Source: Pardosa pseudoannulata | Lineage: Eukaryota > Arthropoda > Arachnida > Araneae > Lycosidae | DNA length: 64,000 nt | NCBI GenBank assembly: GCA_032207245.1 | Contig: CM063507.1 | Coordinates: 88,413,667-88,477,666 of the forward strand | Direction of reading: 5' to 3' | Shown: positions 27,801 through 42,800 of the stretch, piece after piece | Position numbering within the stretch: the stretch's first letter is position 1 | How the letters are laid out: the number at the start of each line of letters is the position of its first letter | The notes under the pieces: generated by a model | Databases searched by the model: none | Told to the model about the DNA's origin: nothing | The model's input: the letters and a program-made list of their open reading frames with translations, nothing else | Program-made: the position numbers and the translations under genes

Positions 27801-30800
27801 GAATACCGTTCCGAGAAAAACGCATTGGAAGTTTATGAAAGCAACTTTAACAATTAATATAATAAAATACATGTTTAAAATTTCCCACACTTTCTGGCTT
27901 CAAAACTTTTTAATTGCCAAGTTGCTAATTATTAAAAATACTAGAAAAATGTTTAAACTCATTGTCATGAAAATTTAAAAAGTTTTGTCCAAAAAATGCT
28001 CTTTAAAAGGCTTTAAATTCACAACTTCTGGTTTCGAAGTCGCTACTTCTGTTTTGTTTTGACAGCTGTCACTGATGTTTAAACAGTTTAAACACTGATA
28101 TTTCACTTTTCTTTAAACTGTCGTAGAGACAAAACAAAAACAGATTTAGAAGCCTAAAAGTTGAAATTTTACAATAGAGAAATTTTAAAAAAAATTATGA
28201 GTTTTGGCAAAAAATGACGTTTTCAATGTAGACGGATACCGTAAGTCAGGTTGCAAGGTATCCATGGAAGTTCCCAATAATCAAGCGCAGTCTAGACAAT
28301 CTATAGAATTTCATTAACTGATGTCTCTGGTGAAGTATTTGAAGAACGGAAGAAAATTTTTGAGCTCCATTTACAATATACAGGATTTCTATTGTGTGAG
28401 ACTTTTTGGGGTGGCATTGAAATTTGTCACTGGAGACACTCCACCTGCACCCAAATGAATTTCTGAGATGGTTCTTTGTGTCAAGAATCACCTATTCAGC
28501 ATCCTATTTCGTTTAAAATAAGATTATGTCACAAAGTAACGATGAGCTCAGTTCAAATGTAAAAAAGGACACTTTTTTTCTCACGGTAGTAGAGGAAGTC
28601 TGTATCTGGGAAACTCATGTAATGAAATTTGTTACAATAGACACAACACATTCTCAAATAAAAAATCCTATAAACGGTCTTTGTAAAAAGTCCAAAGAAT
28701 TGATACCTTCATTTAGCCTAAAAGTAACAAAATATTTAAATTACCTGTCAGAAAATGGCTGCAGATACATAGCAGAATGAGCTGGTTTCAACTGATTAAT
28801 AACATGAACACACAACCTTTGAAACAGCTAAAAAAAATAAATACATTTTTAAAAAATTCATTCATAGGAATGTCAAGAAAAAAATTTCAAAAACAAAAAA
28901 CTCCATTACCTGCCTAACAACTTGATTAGGGCACTTAATTAAAATTTGGACAGGCCACCAATTATTTTCTGCCATGTGATCCAAAAACCACTGTAAAATA
29001 AAAATAATTACAGCAAGCTTTCACAGTTTTTTCAATTTTCACCACAATTCAGTTTTCATGTTTTTGAAACTAGATATGATTATAAATATTACAAATATAG
29101 TAAAACTGTAAAATTTCAATTAACTAGTTTTCTATTTTGTTTTCATCTTATCATCACAAGAAATGATTCTAACACTAAATAGAACGGACAATTAGTCCAA
29201 AGCTTCTTCTTTATATAAACTGCCTCTTTAAGGGGTGTTTGTGAGTAAAAAAAAAAAACTTTATGGATTTAAACATGAAGTTTATGCCATGACAAGGGAT
29301 CACGTGCTATTCCTGTAATCACCATGGCCATTTCAAATCATAGTGTAATAAGGAAAAGCGAAGATATCATCAAAGGAGGAGATCTGCAGCAATATCTTGC
29401 GGATTGTATTTTGTTTTCCTTTTACCTGTTCAGCTTATTTGGAATGGCAACAAGTTTTGTATTCTCTTTTGTTGTTGAGATGAATACCATTCTTTTGACG
29501 TTAAGTAAAATAAAGATTTACTAGCAAACAAAGTTTTAAGAAGAGCTTTTTTTATTATAATTAAATACAATCTCTTCAAGATCCATCAGCCCAGATCTTA
29601 GTGATGCATGTAAGCAAAGATGGAGAACAAGCCAGGTGTGAGACGCAACTTTAAAAGATCCAACTCATCAGCAAGAACTGACTACATTGGTAAGTGCTCT
29701 TCTCAAGTTCTAATTCGAGTCACAAGTTCATGAATCTCCAGAAAGTCAGTTGCAGGGATTTTCGACACAGCAGCTACCGACCATTTTAGCAGTAATCGAG
29801 ACTTGTTTACAAATTTTAGTCCACTTAAAGGAGAAGCGATGGTCATCACAGTCCAAAATGAAATATTTCCAACAGAAGGGAAAGGTAATGCAAAATTTAA
29901 ATTTGGACAAAGGTCTATTCATTTAACTAATGTAAGAAGGTAACACCCAAAATTTGTAATATTTGTAAATTTTTAATAAGGGTTTCTTCTCAGAAACCCT
30001 TATTAAAAATTTACAAATACCTTTCCTATACAATAATAGATGGCAGCACCTGCTCATATTTACAAAAACTTTTTTGCTGTTGAGGGTATGTTTAATATGA
30101 GATTAAGGTACTATTTTTCAGATTGTATATATATTTCTATCAAGAAACAACACCTGTATAATTTGGAATAGTGGCACTTTACTGCATTCTCCATTTGTTT
30201 TTCACTTTCAGTTCGGCAGATTAACACAGATTGCAAATAACCATATTAAATAAAAAGTACCGGGTGACCGAGCTCCGCTCAGAGAAAACAGGTATCGAAG
30301 CTAACTCGAAGATTTAAATTTTCAATTGTGATTTATCAAAACAATACTTGCCATAAGAAAATTTGTGAAACTATTAGTGAAAAGATAACCAGTTAAAGTG
30401 CACCATTGTAAACTATTCTAAACAAAGTTGTTTGGAAAGGGAACTATTCTATACAAAGGTAAAGCTTGAAAAGTCATAGAAAATAAAATGTAATTGATAA
30501 CAAAAAATTATACAATTAAAGAAATGGTACAAAGTGAGCAGTGTAAAGATTGAAGTGTGTTGAATGGAGAAGCATTCTGACTATGACGGTATCTTCTAGA
30601 TGTCCATTTGCGGGTATAATGAGGAATTTGCACATGTGGGGGATTCGAACAACTTAGTGTTTTTCTGGTAATTTCAGACTCGTAGATTCCAAAAATGTTC
30701 TCAAAAATGTAAAAAACTGGGTCCATCATTTAAAAAATTAATTTTAAAGTTAAGCGAAAATCACGTGACATCAAAAAGCTCCGTGATTGGTTGTGATGTC

Positions 30801-33800
30801 ATCGTTCATGCAGACCAATATTTTTGTATTGCTTTTAAGCGCGCACTATTTTCCGATTTTGTTTTTGCAAGTTCTTGAAATTTTCTAGCTATCAAAATTT
30901 ATTTTTATTTAAACCTGAAGGTTCATTTTATCGATCTAGATAGCTTAGTTATCTCAATTTGTCATAAATGTCTCTTCTACCTGGATTTACCAATCAGACA
31001 ACCTCCCGAAAATTGACAGCATGTCAATGTTTTCTTTCTTGGCAAAAAACCCGGATTTTATGGGAGCAGAAATACGAGGAATTTAAACCCAAAGGTGTGT
31101 AAAATCATTTATATTTTTTTTCCAATTTTACTTAACATGTATTAATACTTTATTCATGCTAAACACAGCTCTTTTGTTTGTAAACACAAACAAGTCAAAT
31201 AAATATACATATATCATATACATACACATTTGTAGTTGCATCGTTTTTTATAAATAGAGACGGATGTAATATTAAAATAAAAATTAGAGGAGGTATTTTT
31301 TATGAGACCGGTCTCATTAGCCTTCGTGTTGCAAAAAGTAGACCGTAGCATTCCAAAACCAAACCAAAACAAAATAAATTCTTAGATATTTTAAATATGA
31401 TGAAAAGAAATTTAAAATCTTTAAATGGCTTTACTTAATTATTTATACATTTTTAAATAGCAATACAATTTTATTGCCTTTAATATTAATGTCAAATTAA
31501 AAAATGTATAAAATTTCTCAAATTAAATTTAATTTTTAAAGTAATATAATTATTAAGTATTTTAAAAATATACTTTTTTTTTCAAATTAGTCACCAATTT
31601 AATCGAAAAATATCACTGTTACATTTGATACATAAGAAAGTATGCATCTCTGAAGAAAATATTTATAATACCTTGAAAAAACATAACTTTCCCCTCCCCC
31701 GAGTTATTTTTTAGATAATTATATGCTTTAGATATTTATATGTTTTTCGATATTTATATGCTTTATAAAATATTTATTGTACTTGAACTCTGTGATAATA
31801 CTCGAAAATTAGCAGTTTTAAAAGTTAAATAGCAGTGGTTTATCAACAATCCTTTTAAAGGTATAGATGTATTTTATATACTTTAATTGTTCTAAAATAG
31901 TAATATTTAAACAAATGCAAGCATTTATTTACCGAAAAATGGTCTTCACAAACCCATAGAGATGATTTATATGATAATTTGAGGTTTAATTTCTCATCCC
32001 TTTTCATCTCAGTTGTCCAGATTTTACGTGTATGTGGGTCTTTTGGGACGCTGAAAAATATCTTCTCATTGAAATTAGTTGTTGTATTTTTACAGAGTGG
32101 CACAATACAATATTTAGAGTATGATTTTTTAATGCCAGACATAACAAAAAAAATGCTATTATATGCGATACTTTACACAAAAAACAAATTTAAAAGTCGC
32201 CTTTTAACATGTAAACAGCATAGGAGCTCGGTGTTTACATGAACGATGACGTCACAAACTCGGCGGAGATAAAGTAGCGTTTTTGAGAGACGTTAAAGAG
32301 TCCGCTATAAAACCCATTAGAAATCACTCATTAGGCCCCCAAATGAAAAAAAAATAGCTACTGTCCTGCTTACTTTTTTGTCTTCTATCGTTTAAAATCA
32401 AAATTAGAAAACGTGAAAATTCCTCATTGAGTTGATCGCTTGTTGTTCCAAAATTCCGGCTCCTTGAAGCATTTCATGTAGAGGTGCGTTCTGCATGTTG
32501 AAAATGTAGCTTGAAATCTGATGAATGTTGAAATGTCGAACTTTGTTGACGGTGATTTGAAATCGAAATCAGTTCCTTAACACGTTCGCTGCCACCAACG
32601 CACTGGCGCGTCAGAGCGGCACCTCCTGGTATGCCGACGACGCACTAACGCGGCGACAGACTTTGATAAGTTATATGCTCTGTGTTTAGTGTGGCTTTGG
32701 GGAAATTGAACGACGAGGTTGTTTCGGCACGTTAGTGAAGCATTATTTTTAAAAAATTTTTTTGGTTGGTTTTCAAAATTTTTGTTTGCATTATTTTTTT
32801 TTTACTATATCGTTTATGTGTTATATATACTTTGCTACATTAATTTAATATTTAGAGTTGATAGAAAATAAAAATGGAAACCGATATCAAGGAATAAAGA
32901 CAAATCAATAAAGACTTTTATTATTATTATTATTAATTCGTCAGAACTACAGCCAATCGATTCCTCGTGGTCGAAAACCCCCGGGTACCAATTTTCACTT
33001 GGTTTGGACGCATGAGAAAAAAGTTTGCCCGCACCGGGGTTCGAACCCGGCCCTATCTGTAGCGCCGAACTACGTGACCTTAGTGCGTCAAAACCGATGC
33101 AAATCGATTCCTCGTGACCAAAAACCCCAGATCCCCAAGTTTACTACAGTTTATTAATTCTGGGGCGATTTTCGACTTGACAACCATTCCTCGTATTATA
33201 GTATAGGATAAAATGATACATTTAAAGAATTCTGAATTTTAGCATCTTTTGAATAATTTATTTGTATTCTTATTGTTTCTCAACAAATATATATAAATAC
33301 TTAGGACATATTCTTACAGTTGTGTAATATATTTAAGTTATTTTTAAGTTATCCAAATTTTCACTTTGTTAAAATTGCTTTTTCTAATTTTAAAAAAATG
33401 TTATAAGTAAAAGAGATTAATTTTTTTATTTTTTATTTTTTACACTAGAAGATGTGTTTTTTCCTCCATGTCTTTAATTTCTGTGAATCACACGAAATTA
33501 AAGTGGAAACTTAATTTGCAGATTATATTGTGATGAATTGCCGCATGATTAATAATTGAGAGCCAAAGGCTTACAGAGTTTGGTAACCTTTTTGTAACCC
33601 AGAGAACTAAGAGTTGTAGAGATAGATAGTACAGGGTAGAACGCTGAATAAAGTGTCCTAATGAATCGCATCTAATAGTGTGTAATTACTTTATTTTCTA
33701 TCTACAAAGGAGCTACCTTCTTCAATAGTGACCTAGATGTGATATGAACACGCAACCTTCTCTGTGGTGAATCACCCCCAATATGCTACTGCAGGCTATA

Positions 33801-36800
33801 TTATATTTTTCTCAAAAAATATCATAAAATTCACACTTGAGGGAAATCAGGGTATTTGCATTCTGGTTTGTTGAACAGATACTATTATTTTAAATTAATA
33901 CTTGACACACATCTAGATATTTATCTAACACATTTCCATCTCAACAATAATAATTAAGAAAATGGTCTTTACCTCACAAGCCGGATGACTAGCATTAAAC
34001 TGTTTGGTCAACAACTCAATCCACTGCGCAATAGTCGGCTGAAAAAAGAACAAAGTTCAACAAATGTATCCACCATTCATTTGCAAGCAAAATATTTTTT
34101 AAAGAAGAGTACCCACCTTTTCTTTTGCATGAATGAGAGTTTCCAATACGAAGGATATTCCCAATTTGGCAGACAACAACGTTATGTCGCTGTGGCCCGT
34201 CAGAGTCTGAGGGATGTGACTACAAATCTGCCACATAAAGCTGGAGAAGGAGAAATATATAAACATCAACACACCACTTCAAGAATAAAGAGAAACCAAT
34301 GAACAATAACTTACTCAAAATAGGTGTGTTCAAATAGACTTTTGTCTTGGAGAAACTGCATATTATCTTGCCAGATCCACTACAATTAAAACAACTTATT
34401 AGAACGAATCCATCCCAAAACTAAAATTTATAATATCACAAGTTTATTCAGGTTATTTTTCCATTATATCTTGTTTAAAAGGTAGTGTTCATTTGTACTG
34501 AATCTAAAATTTTAAATAAGTACAAAAGAATTCTGCTTAATGTGATCACTTTGGGACACCGTGATTTTGATAATGATAAACGATAAGCAAAAATTAGATA
34601 AACTTACCTCCCTTTAATTTACACATACTAAATTTCAAAATAAAATGAAAAATCACACTTTACATTTAAGCACTGTATATTATCCTTTAAAACATAAGAA
34701 ATGTATCCATAATTAAAAAAATTCATCAATAATTTCGATCTTTTGTTTTAATGTTAAATCATTTCATTTTCTGGCTTCCCTATCGACAAGCTGCTTGTAA
34801 GTGAGCAAGGCATAAAATGTGAATATGCTCCTTCTCAGTTCCAATAAGAATGGGTTGCCTTCTGCTTATCCAACAACCATTGACCATCAGCAGGGTGTCC
34901 GTATTTCTGAAAAAATTTCAGGAATGTGTAATTCTCCATTCCTTTGTTCATTCCCAATTTCTCTAAGTGGAAGAGGATAATTCTCGGAAATTAAAACAAC
35001 AGCGAAGGGGAATAAAAGAATGTGTACAGATGTATATACAGTGGACTCCATTTAATGTGATCCATTTGAGACACCATGATTTTGATAACAATAAACGATG
35101 TGCAAAATTAGATCAATTTACCCCCCCCCTTTAATTCACACGGACTCAATTTCATAATGAAGTGAAAAAACTCACCTTATATTAAAGTACTGTATATTAT
35201 CCTTTAAGACATAAGAATTGTTTACATAATAAAAATAATGGATCCATTGTTGACTGTCTACCATTTTTTCTAAGAAGCTCATTGATAAATGGTTCGTAAT
35301 CATAATGGTTTTTTAAAGTCATCGGAGCGGTGTTGTACTTTGCGTTTCAACACTTTCGATGCATTTCTCATTTCAGCACTTGTAGGAGGTGGCTCAATTT
35401 GAAGAGATTCTTCATCTGATACCTCAGTTCCATCATTCGTCTGTTTTTCTATGACAATCTGACAGACTTCAGATTCTATTAATATGGAAGCTACTAGAAT
35501 ATTTTGATCTACTTCACCCCTGACTCAAACTCTTCAGGGGTCATACCCAAAATATTTTCTATCATTTATTAAGATTTCTAGTCATTTTTATTGCAAAAAT
35601 CTTGAGTAGGCGAAGTAGTGTCTGATCGTTTGAGCAGACACTCAAATCCTAGAAGCAGTTAAAACCGCATCAAGAACTTTAGTTCTCTTGGCCAAATCAA
35701 TAGCCCTAAGATTTTATGTGTCCTCTAAATCCAGTGATCGTGCCTGCATTTCTTGATGATAATAGGCATTCAAAGCACGAATCATTCCTTGATCACAAGT
35801 ATGCAAAAGGGAAGTAGTGTGTTTGCAGGTACAAAAATAATATTAACATGCTTCAGAGTGACATTTAAAACACATGCAGTGCAATTGTCCATGAGGAGAA
35901 GAATATCTTGCTTCAGCTAATTGTCTCACGTTTCCAGTCATTGAAAATGACTGTTGTCATCCAGAAATTCTTGTTGGGATAGTAGTCGACAGGAAGATTT
36001 TTAACACCTTTAAAACAATGTGGATTCTTATTTTTTCGAAAACTTATAACATTAACCGATGTAACGATCACATAAAACAGTAATTTTACCATACAAATGA
36101 ATAGAGAAAATTTGGACCCAGTGATTGCGATAAAAATAAGTGATTGATAACATTAAACGTGATCCCATTAAGTGGAGTCCATTTTATTTTCAAACAAGTA
36201 TTTTAATAAGTAATTTTAAATTGGTATAATATTCACACAAAATTCAACTAGATTGGCAATATCTCTCAAATAAAATTCTTAACATTTTTATTTATTATTC
36301 CCCAAAAAATCATAATTTTGAATTACAGTACCTCTGCTAGTTCAGGTGATAGTTCTATTTGAGGTAGAATATTTGGATTTTCTGCACAATTTTCTAACTT
36401 GTTGGAATTTTTGGAATAGGAATTCTTATCTTTTTGACTAATCCGTTCATAGAACAGCATATAAGCACTGTTGGTCTGCAAAATCAATAAAACAGCTTTA
36501 TACACACATATACATAAATAATATTAAACATTTATTACTTCAATTTAACAAAAGTAAATGCAAATTTCTAAATCCCACAAATTTAGGGCAAAACTTCCAG
36601 TGTCAGATTATATATGCATACTTTGACACAAGTAAAATTTTTTGGTTGACAGATTGGTGGGTTGATGTTTAGTGGAAAAAGTAATTAGAATTAATAAACA
36701 TCCATTTTACTTTTTCTTATCCTAGAAAAATTGTGATTTATTCATTATATATAAAATAATTTATTTTCTTCAATTAAATTTGATTCTAGGGGAAAAAAAA

Positions 36801-39800
36801 AAAAAAAACTTATTTTAAACTGCATGTCTATCCGATGAAGCAAAGTGAGATCATTATAAGGATTATTAATATTGATTTTAATCATACTAATTACCAACAG
36901 AAATTTACAAAATTATTTTATTACAACACAAACATCATAAAATATTGAGTGAAAAAGAAGCTAACAGTTTTCTAAAATACATTCTACAAATAATAAACAA
37001 AAGTAAAAACAATTTAAATTAAAACAAATTTACTAAAAGAAAATTCTTTGAATGGTTAAGTAGTAAAGGATATAAGCTGCAACCATATCTCAGATAAGTG
37101 ACTGTAGTAGACATGTTCTGCAGCTGAAACACGAAATAATGCAATAACTAAAGTCTGACAAGAAGCCTTTTTAATTTATTAAATTTTTTCTTCTCTGAAT
37201 TTAATTTACCATACTAGAAATTTTCACTCTGGAATATATTATTTCCAAACCCAAAAGGGAGGAAAAACATCGAATTCTGAGGTATCCCTGGAGCACAATT
37301 ACACCTACACAAATATTTATTTTTGCTTTTAACCCTTTACCTGGCGGCAGGGAGTATTTAAATCCTTTGGAGTGCTACGGTCTACCTTTTTGCAACACGA
37401 GGGCTAAAAATCCTGCCTTGGTTTGGCAGGCAATTTAACAATTAAATGGCTGAAAAGCATGCATTAAAATAAAAAATTCCAAGCGTGAAAACACGCCTTT
37501 GCCAGAAAGATTTGGATTTGTCTTGGCGTGTTATCACGCCTACGCCAGGAAAGAGTTAAGAATTCCACCTTTTATAAAAATTGAAATTTTACTAAAATTC
37601 TGCAACTTTGGCTATGCAAATAGTGATCACATGCAGAGCCTCTGTTAAATTTCCACAGAACTTAAGTTTTGGTTTTGGTTTGGAGCGCTACAGTCTACTT
37701 TTTGCAACACGAGGGCTAATGAGACCGGGACCTTATGCTTATAGTCGATTTAAAATGGCTACAAACACATGAATTCTGGTTCTGAAGGCAAACACCCTAA
37801 CCCATTCGGCCAGAGAACTTAGGTTGATCCAAAATTGCCATATGGGGGAGGAGAGTTCCTTACACATTTTGTGTGAATGTGACTACTACTACAGTGCCAA
37901 AAGATTTGAATTTCTTGGTTATCACTTCATCGAGCCATGGTAGCTGACCAAATTCCCAGTTCAATTGCTGCTTACATTTATCTCAGCTATTGGTCTCCCT
38001 GAGACTTAATTGTTAATATTTCTTAACTTATATTGTTCTCTTTTGGACTTTTTTGTTCCAGTAAATGGGAGGTTTTTAGTACAATAGGCCTTGGGTTGCA
38101 GTGCTGGTGCTCTTATGGGCCACCCCACACTAAATCAAATCTAATCTAATCTAGGTTGATGATCTCTGTTCCAAAGATCTGGGTGCAGATTATAGACAAG
38201 CATATATGGTAAAGTTTCCAAAGTAGAGAAAGAGATGCAAGAATAAATAAAAACTTTTAAAAGATGATTGAACAAACAGTTCAAGATTACCTTCTCAAAT
38301 GAAAAATCCATAAATTTGTCAGTGACAGAGTCGTAAGTCTTGCTCTGTAAGTGAAAAAAAGATGACTATAAAATATGATTTCATTCTAAAGACATATGAA
38401 GCACATGAAGATTTTTAATACATACCGTCATTTCTCCTCCAAAGCATTCAGCAGCAATATGAGATGGATCAAATGGTTTCACTTCAGAGTCGTTAAATAG
38501 AAACCTGCATTATTAAAAGTATGTTACTCAGATATGAGTGAAAAGAAATTTAGGTCATTTGTAAAATTTCCACATCTTAGAATTTCCTGCCCGTTTTCTT
38601 ACACTGGGACCTACTATTTCAAGCAGGGTTTCAGACTGTAATTTTTTGTTCTGGTTCAATTAAATAAAAATATATCAGTTTAGTTCCAGTTTTTGTTCAG
38701 CCCAAAATAATAGTTTTCTGCTTAGTTCTGAGTGAAAAATATTATTTAATGTATATTCTTATTTGAGCATTAAAATATAATTTTATCAGAAGCAAAAAAT
38801 GTAATTCTATCAAAATTTAGAAGATTTATTCTTGCCTCCTCCCAATTGGTACACTATGTGAATTGATACAATTAACCAGCATACTTGCATAATAACATGT
38901 GGTGAGCAGAGAATAGATAGCATGGCATTATAAAATACCAAATTAAAGATTGTATCACTTAAATTCTATTTCTAAAGAAAAAAAAATATTCTTTTAAAAA
39001 TATGCATACCACAGGTTAGGAAAAGCTGGTATAAGTACATATATATCTAAATATAGTAACTGTACTGAGAACTTTTCTATGCTTCCTTGTAACAACAGTT
39101 TTGTGTGAACATTTTTTGAAAGTGATAAAATCCTATCTAAGTCCTTCATGAAAACAGGAACAACTAAGGAAAATGCACTGTAATAGAAGCTGTAAACAGC
39201 TTGAACTACGATCAAGTTATTTGCTTATTCAAGGTTACTAAATTTAGGAAACTAACATTGTAAAAATCTAACCTATTCATGTAATACATAAGGACAAAGT
39301 AGTTAGTTTTTATAAATTGTGATTTGGGAGTTATTACTGAATATAGAAAAACATTTTTATATAGTTATGGTGGTAAGGACACAAATGAGATTAATAGAAG
39401 ATAATTTTGAACTGATTCCAAATGTGAGCAATGGAATACCATTGGAGCTCAGCAAGCCTTAAATAATATGGGCTACTTAGTGGAAGAATATTTTCATGGG
39501 TTATACACTCAAGCCAAAACATTATGACAACCAGTCAATAACGAGTTGTCCCACCTTTGGCACACAACACAGCTTCAACCTGCCTTGGCACGGATGCCAC
39601 AAGTCCTTGGTAGATGGCCCGAGACAGATTGCACCAGATGTTGAAGCAACGGTGATGCAAATCCGAGATATTGTGAATGGGTGGTCTTTCAACTCGTCCC
39701 ATCCCATCCCAAATGGGTTCTATCGGGTTGAGATCTGGTGAGACAACATTAACTGGAATACATCATCATGGTCCTGGAACCATTATACTGAGAATCTGCC

Positions 39801-42800
39801 CTCTATCAAAATCGCATAGATCTGCAGCTTTCCCATCACACACAGAATTAAGTGAAAGAATGATTCTCCAGACTCTCCAGCAGCAGTTCACTTCCACCTG
39901 ATCATGCGCCTTCCACGTCATCCAGGTGAGTTGATTGCAAAATGTAGGTGTGGTCATAATGTTTTGGCTTTTGAGTGTATATAAAATACAAAAACCTTTT
40001 AAACACCAACATATCTTGGAATTACCATTTATCTTTTCCAGGTACATTCCTTTCTCGAATAAAACTGTAGTAATGTCCCCCTTCAGCATTCCCCGTATGG
40101 ACAGTCACTCCAATAAGCTCATATTCGTAACATTCTTCTGCAGGATCCATGCTACTAGACTCTTCATTATCTGTAAGAAAACATTTTTAGTATTCTATCG
40201 AGACAGAATCCCCTTTAGGGAAATTTAGTTCCACTCACCAATATGCTGCTTAGGAATTAAGTTCTTCTCCATGTAATTTGACATATCTAACTGCATTGGG
40301 AAGGAAAAATGAGTATTCACTTTTTCCTTGCTGTTCGTAACAAAGCTAAATGTGTACCTCATCATGTTAAAGCAAAGAATTTTTGGCAGCTTCTTCAAAC
40401 AAGCCCTGAAAAACAAACATACAAACATTAGAATCAAAACTCTTCCACTCAACATTGGAAGTATTTGCCAATTATAATGAGCATTATATAACAAATTATC
40501 ATTTATTCATTATAAACGTTTTTTTCATTGTATGTATTATTTCATAATACCGACAATAAATTTACTGTATATTGTAAAAATATAGTAAAAGCTATTTAAT
40601 TTTATTACACACTAGATTTATATTCCTCATATAAATAGTGTCAAATTGGAAACAGAATTATTGAATTTGAAGTTTCAACAATAGTGCTAAATCTAAGATG
40701 GCTAAAATTTGGTAAAAATGACCAAATCTTGAGAAATAATGGGTTCTACCAAAATAAATTTTATGAATTAAAAACAAAGTTATAACGGAGAAACAATTTT
40801 TTCTAATATTGGATATCTTCATGTGGAACAACTTTCCTAGGTAATAAGATTGTTATAGGATTTGTCTCATCCTGAATAGCTAATCATCATTATTATATGG
40901 CTTATACTAAGACAATTATAAAAATTTCTTACAACCAAGGTCAAGGTCAAGGTAATTGGGTTAACGGAGTACCTAGCGAAGTGGAAAGTCTTCACTTTAA
41001 CCTCCGAACGTGAAAAGATCAAAACATAAATTTAGGCCTCTAGGCAAAAAGTAATCCAAACAAGAATTTAATACGCTCTAGCTCACGAGAGAGCGAGGAG
41101 GTGAGAAACGTTCTCATAAAAAATTATGAGTAACCAACGCATTGTCTAATTAAAGACTGTAACCTTGACAGTGACCAAAAGACTTTCTAAAGACCAAAGT
41201 AACTTTTTATAAGGACCTACTCGAAATACACGGTACCCTTTTAATAATTATGAACCAGAGAAAGCATGTTCAATAAATGCACTACAATATTTCAGAATTA
41301 AATTCTTAAAAATGCCTAAAATTTGTAATAATATCTATTTGACAAAAATTAATTTTGAAAAATGTACATCTAAAGCTTTTTCAGTGATCAAACGAGAAAT
41401 AAATTGTGAATAAAATACAATATTATAAACAGTACTTTCTAGAGGTTTAAAAAACTCATATATATATATTAGCTGATTACACCCGACGTTGCCTGGGAAA
41501 GAAGAAAGTTCTAGACTATTCTATTACATTGAATGCAAGGAAAATGAAACTTCCATAAGTAACTGAAATATCTACAACCTCCCACCCTCCACGCTTCGTT
41601 TAATTAAAACCTGCATGACTGTTAGCTTGTAGGAAAGGGCAGCTGACTTTATACTTTAAACATTTTCAGTATGCGAAACATTATTGGTCAAATAATAAGT
41701 AACTAAGAAAAAACTGTCCCATAAGAAAACTGATAAGAAATCACGTGACAAAGGTGGATCGCGTTGAGGGAGAAATTGATTGCATTCCAATTTAAAAATT
41801 AAGGAGTTCTTAAGGACTTTTAAGGACCGTGGGAACCTTGTACAGGTTTTAAATTTTGGATAAGTTGTTAAACAAAAAGTGCATTCTTAGGAAACATTCA
41901 GTAACATTTTAATTCATGTGTTGAAAACCAATCCATGAATATTTATTTATTTTATTTTTCTTTTTCATATATCCCTTGTAATACTGAATACATACTGAGA
42001 CGGCTCCAAGCATATATATTAAAGTATAATTGTACATGTTAAGCTCCTACTCTTAAATCAGAGAAGAGAGTCATACGTACCTTTTTTCTGCCCGAACCTT
42101 TTTGCCACATTGAGAACACGTATACATATTATCCCCTTCAAGAGTATCTTTCACTGTAATTTCATCGATAGAATCCTTCAAATAAAAACAGAAAAATTCA
42201 TCAGCATTTAAATAACATAGTATTCTAACAAAACCAAGAACTACAATATAACTATTAAAACACCAAATATTTCCTTTGTTGTCATTAAAAATTAAGACAT
42301 TTTAACCCTTTGATACATCCAGTTAAAAATTATTTGGGATTTTTCAAGTTTATTCATAAATAACATCTATATATGCTATCAATATGAAAAACAATTTTTT
42401 TTTTTAGAATCCTTAATGGGAGGGACGAATGATCCCAAGAGCAACCCTATTAAAATTTGTTAAAATCATACTTTTTAAATTATAATTACTTTGAGAGAAC
42501 AATCTATAAAAGTCATTAAAATGGTGGAATAATTATATAGTTAACCATTTATAGCAGACTAGCATATAGCCTTTATATGATGGAATCAGTAAATCTTTCA
42601 TTTTTCAGAATTGTAAAGTACCCTATGAGGCAGGTAAAAAAAATGATTTCTTTTTTGGATAAGAATTATGTGGCACACACTAAAGTCTCCTGATACTGTG
42701 AATGCAGTTTGTTAAATTAGGTTAAATTAGATGCCATGACAAAAATAGGTTTGAAAAGCGTTCTATCATTTTATTTTAAAGCGAATTGATTGGAAAAATT

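Larger units (their letters stand above)
30790..32260 (-). mobile_element. Candidate THAP-encoding transposon or nested THAP gene
   Basis: A THAP exon (31933-32142) is bracketed by inverted sequences: TTGTGATGTCATCGTTCATG (about 30794) and its near complement CATGAACGATGACGTCACAA (about 32239). THAP domains occur in P-element and Kolobok transposases and in host factors. I found no complete transposase and no clear target duplication, so the boundary and class are uncertain. Confidence 0.4.

Noticed and set aside
33005..33075. tRNA-like GGTTCGAACCCCGGTGC arm
   Set aside because: There is no matching 5' half or acceptor stem; it carries a (TAA)n tail and internal repeats typical of a SINE.
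33985..34302. 105-residue plus-strand frame
   Set aside because: Antisense shadow of USP34 exons E19 and E20.
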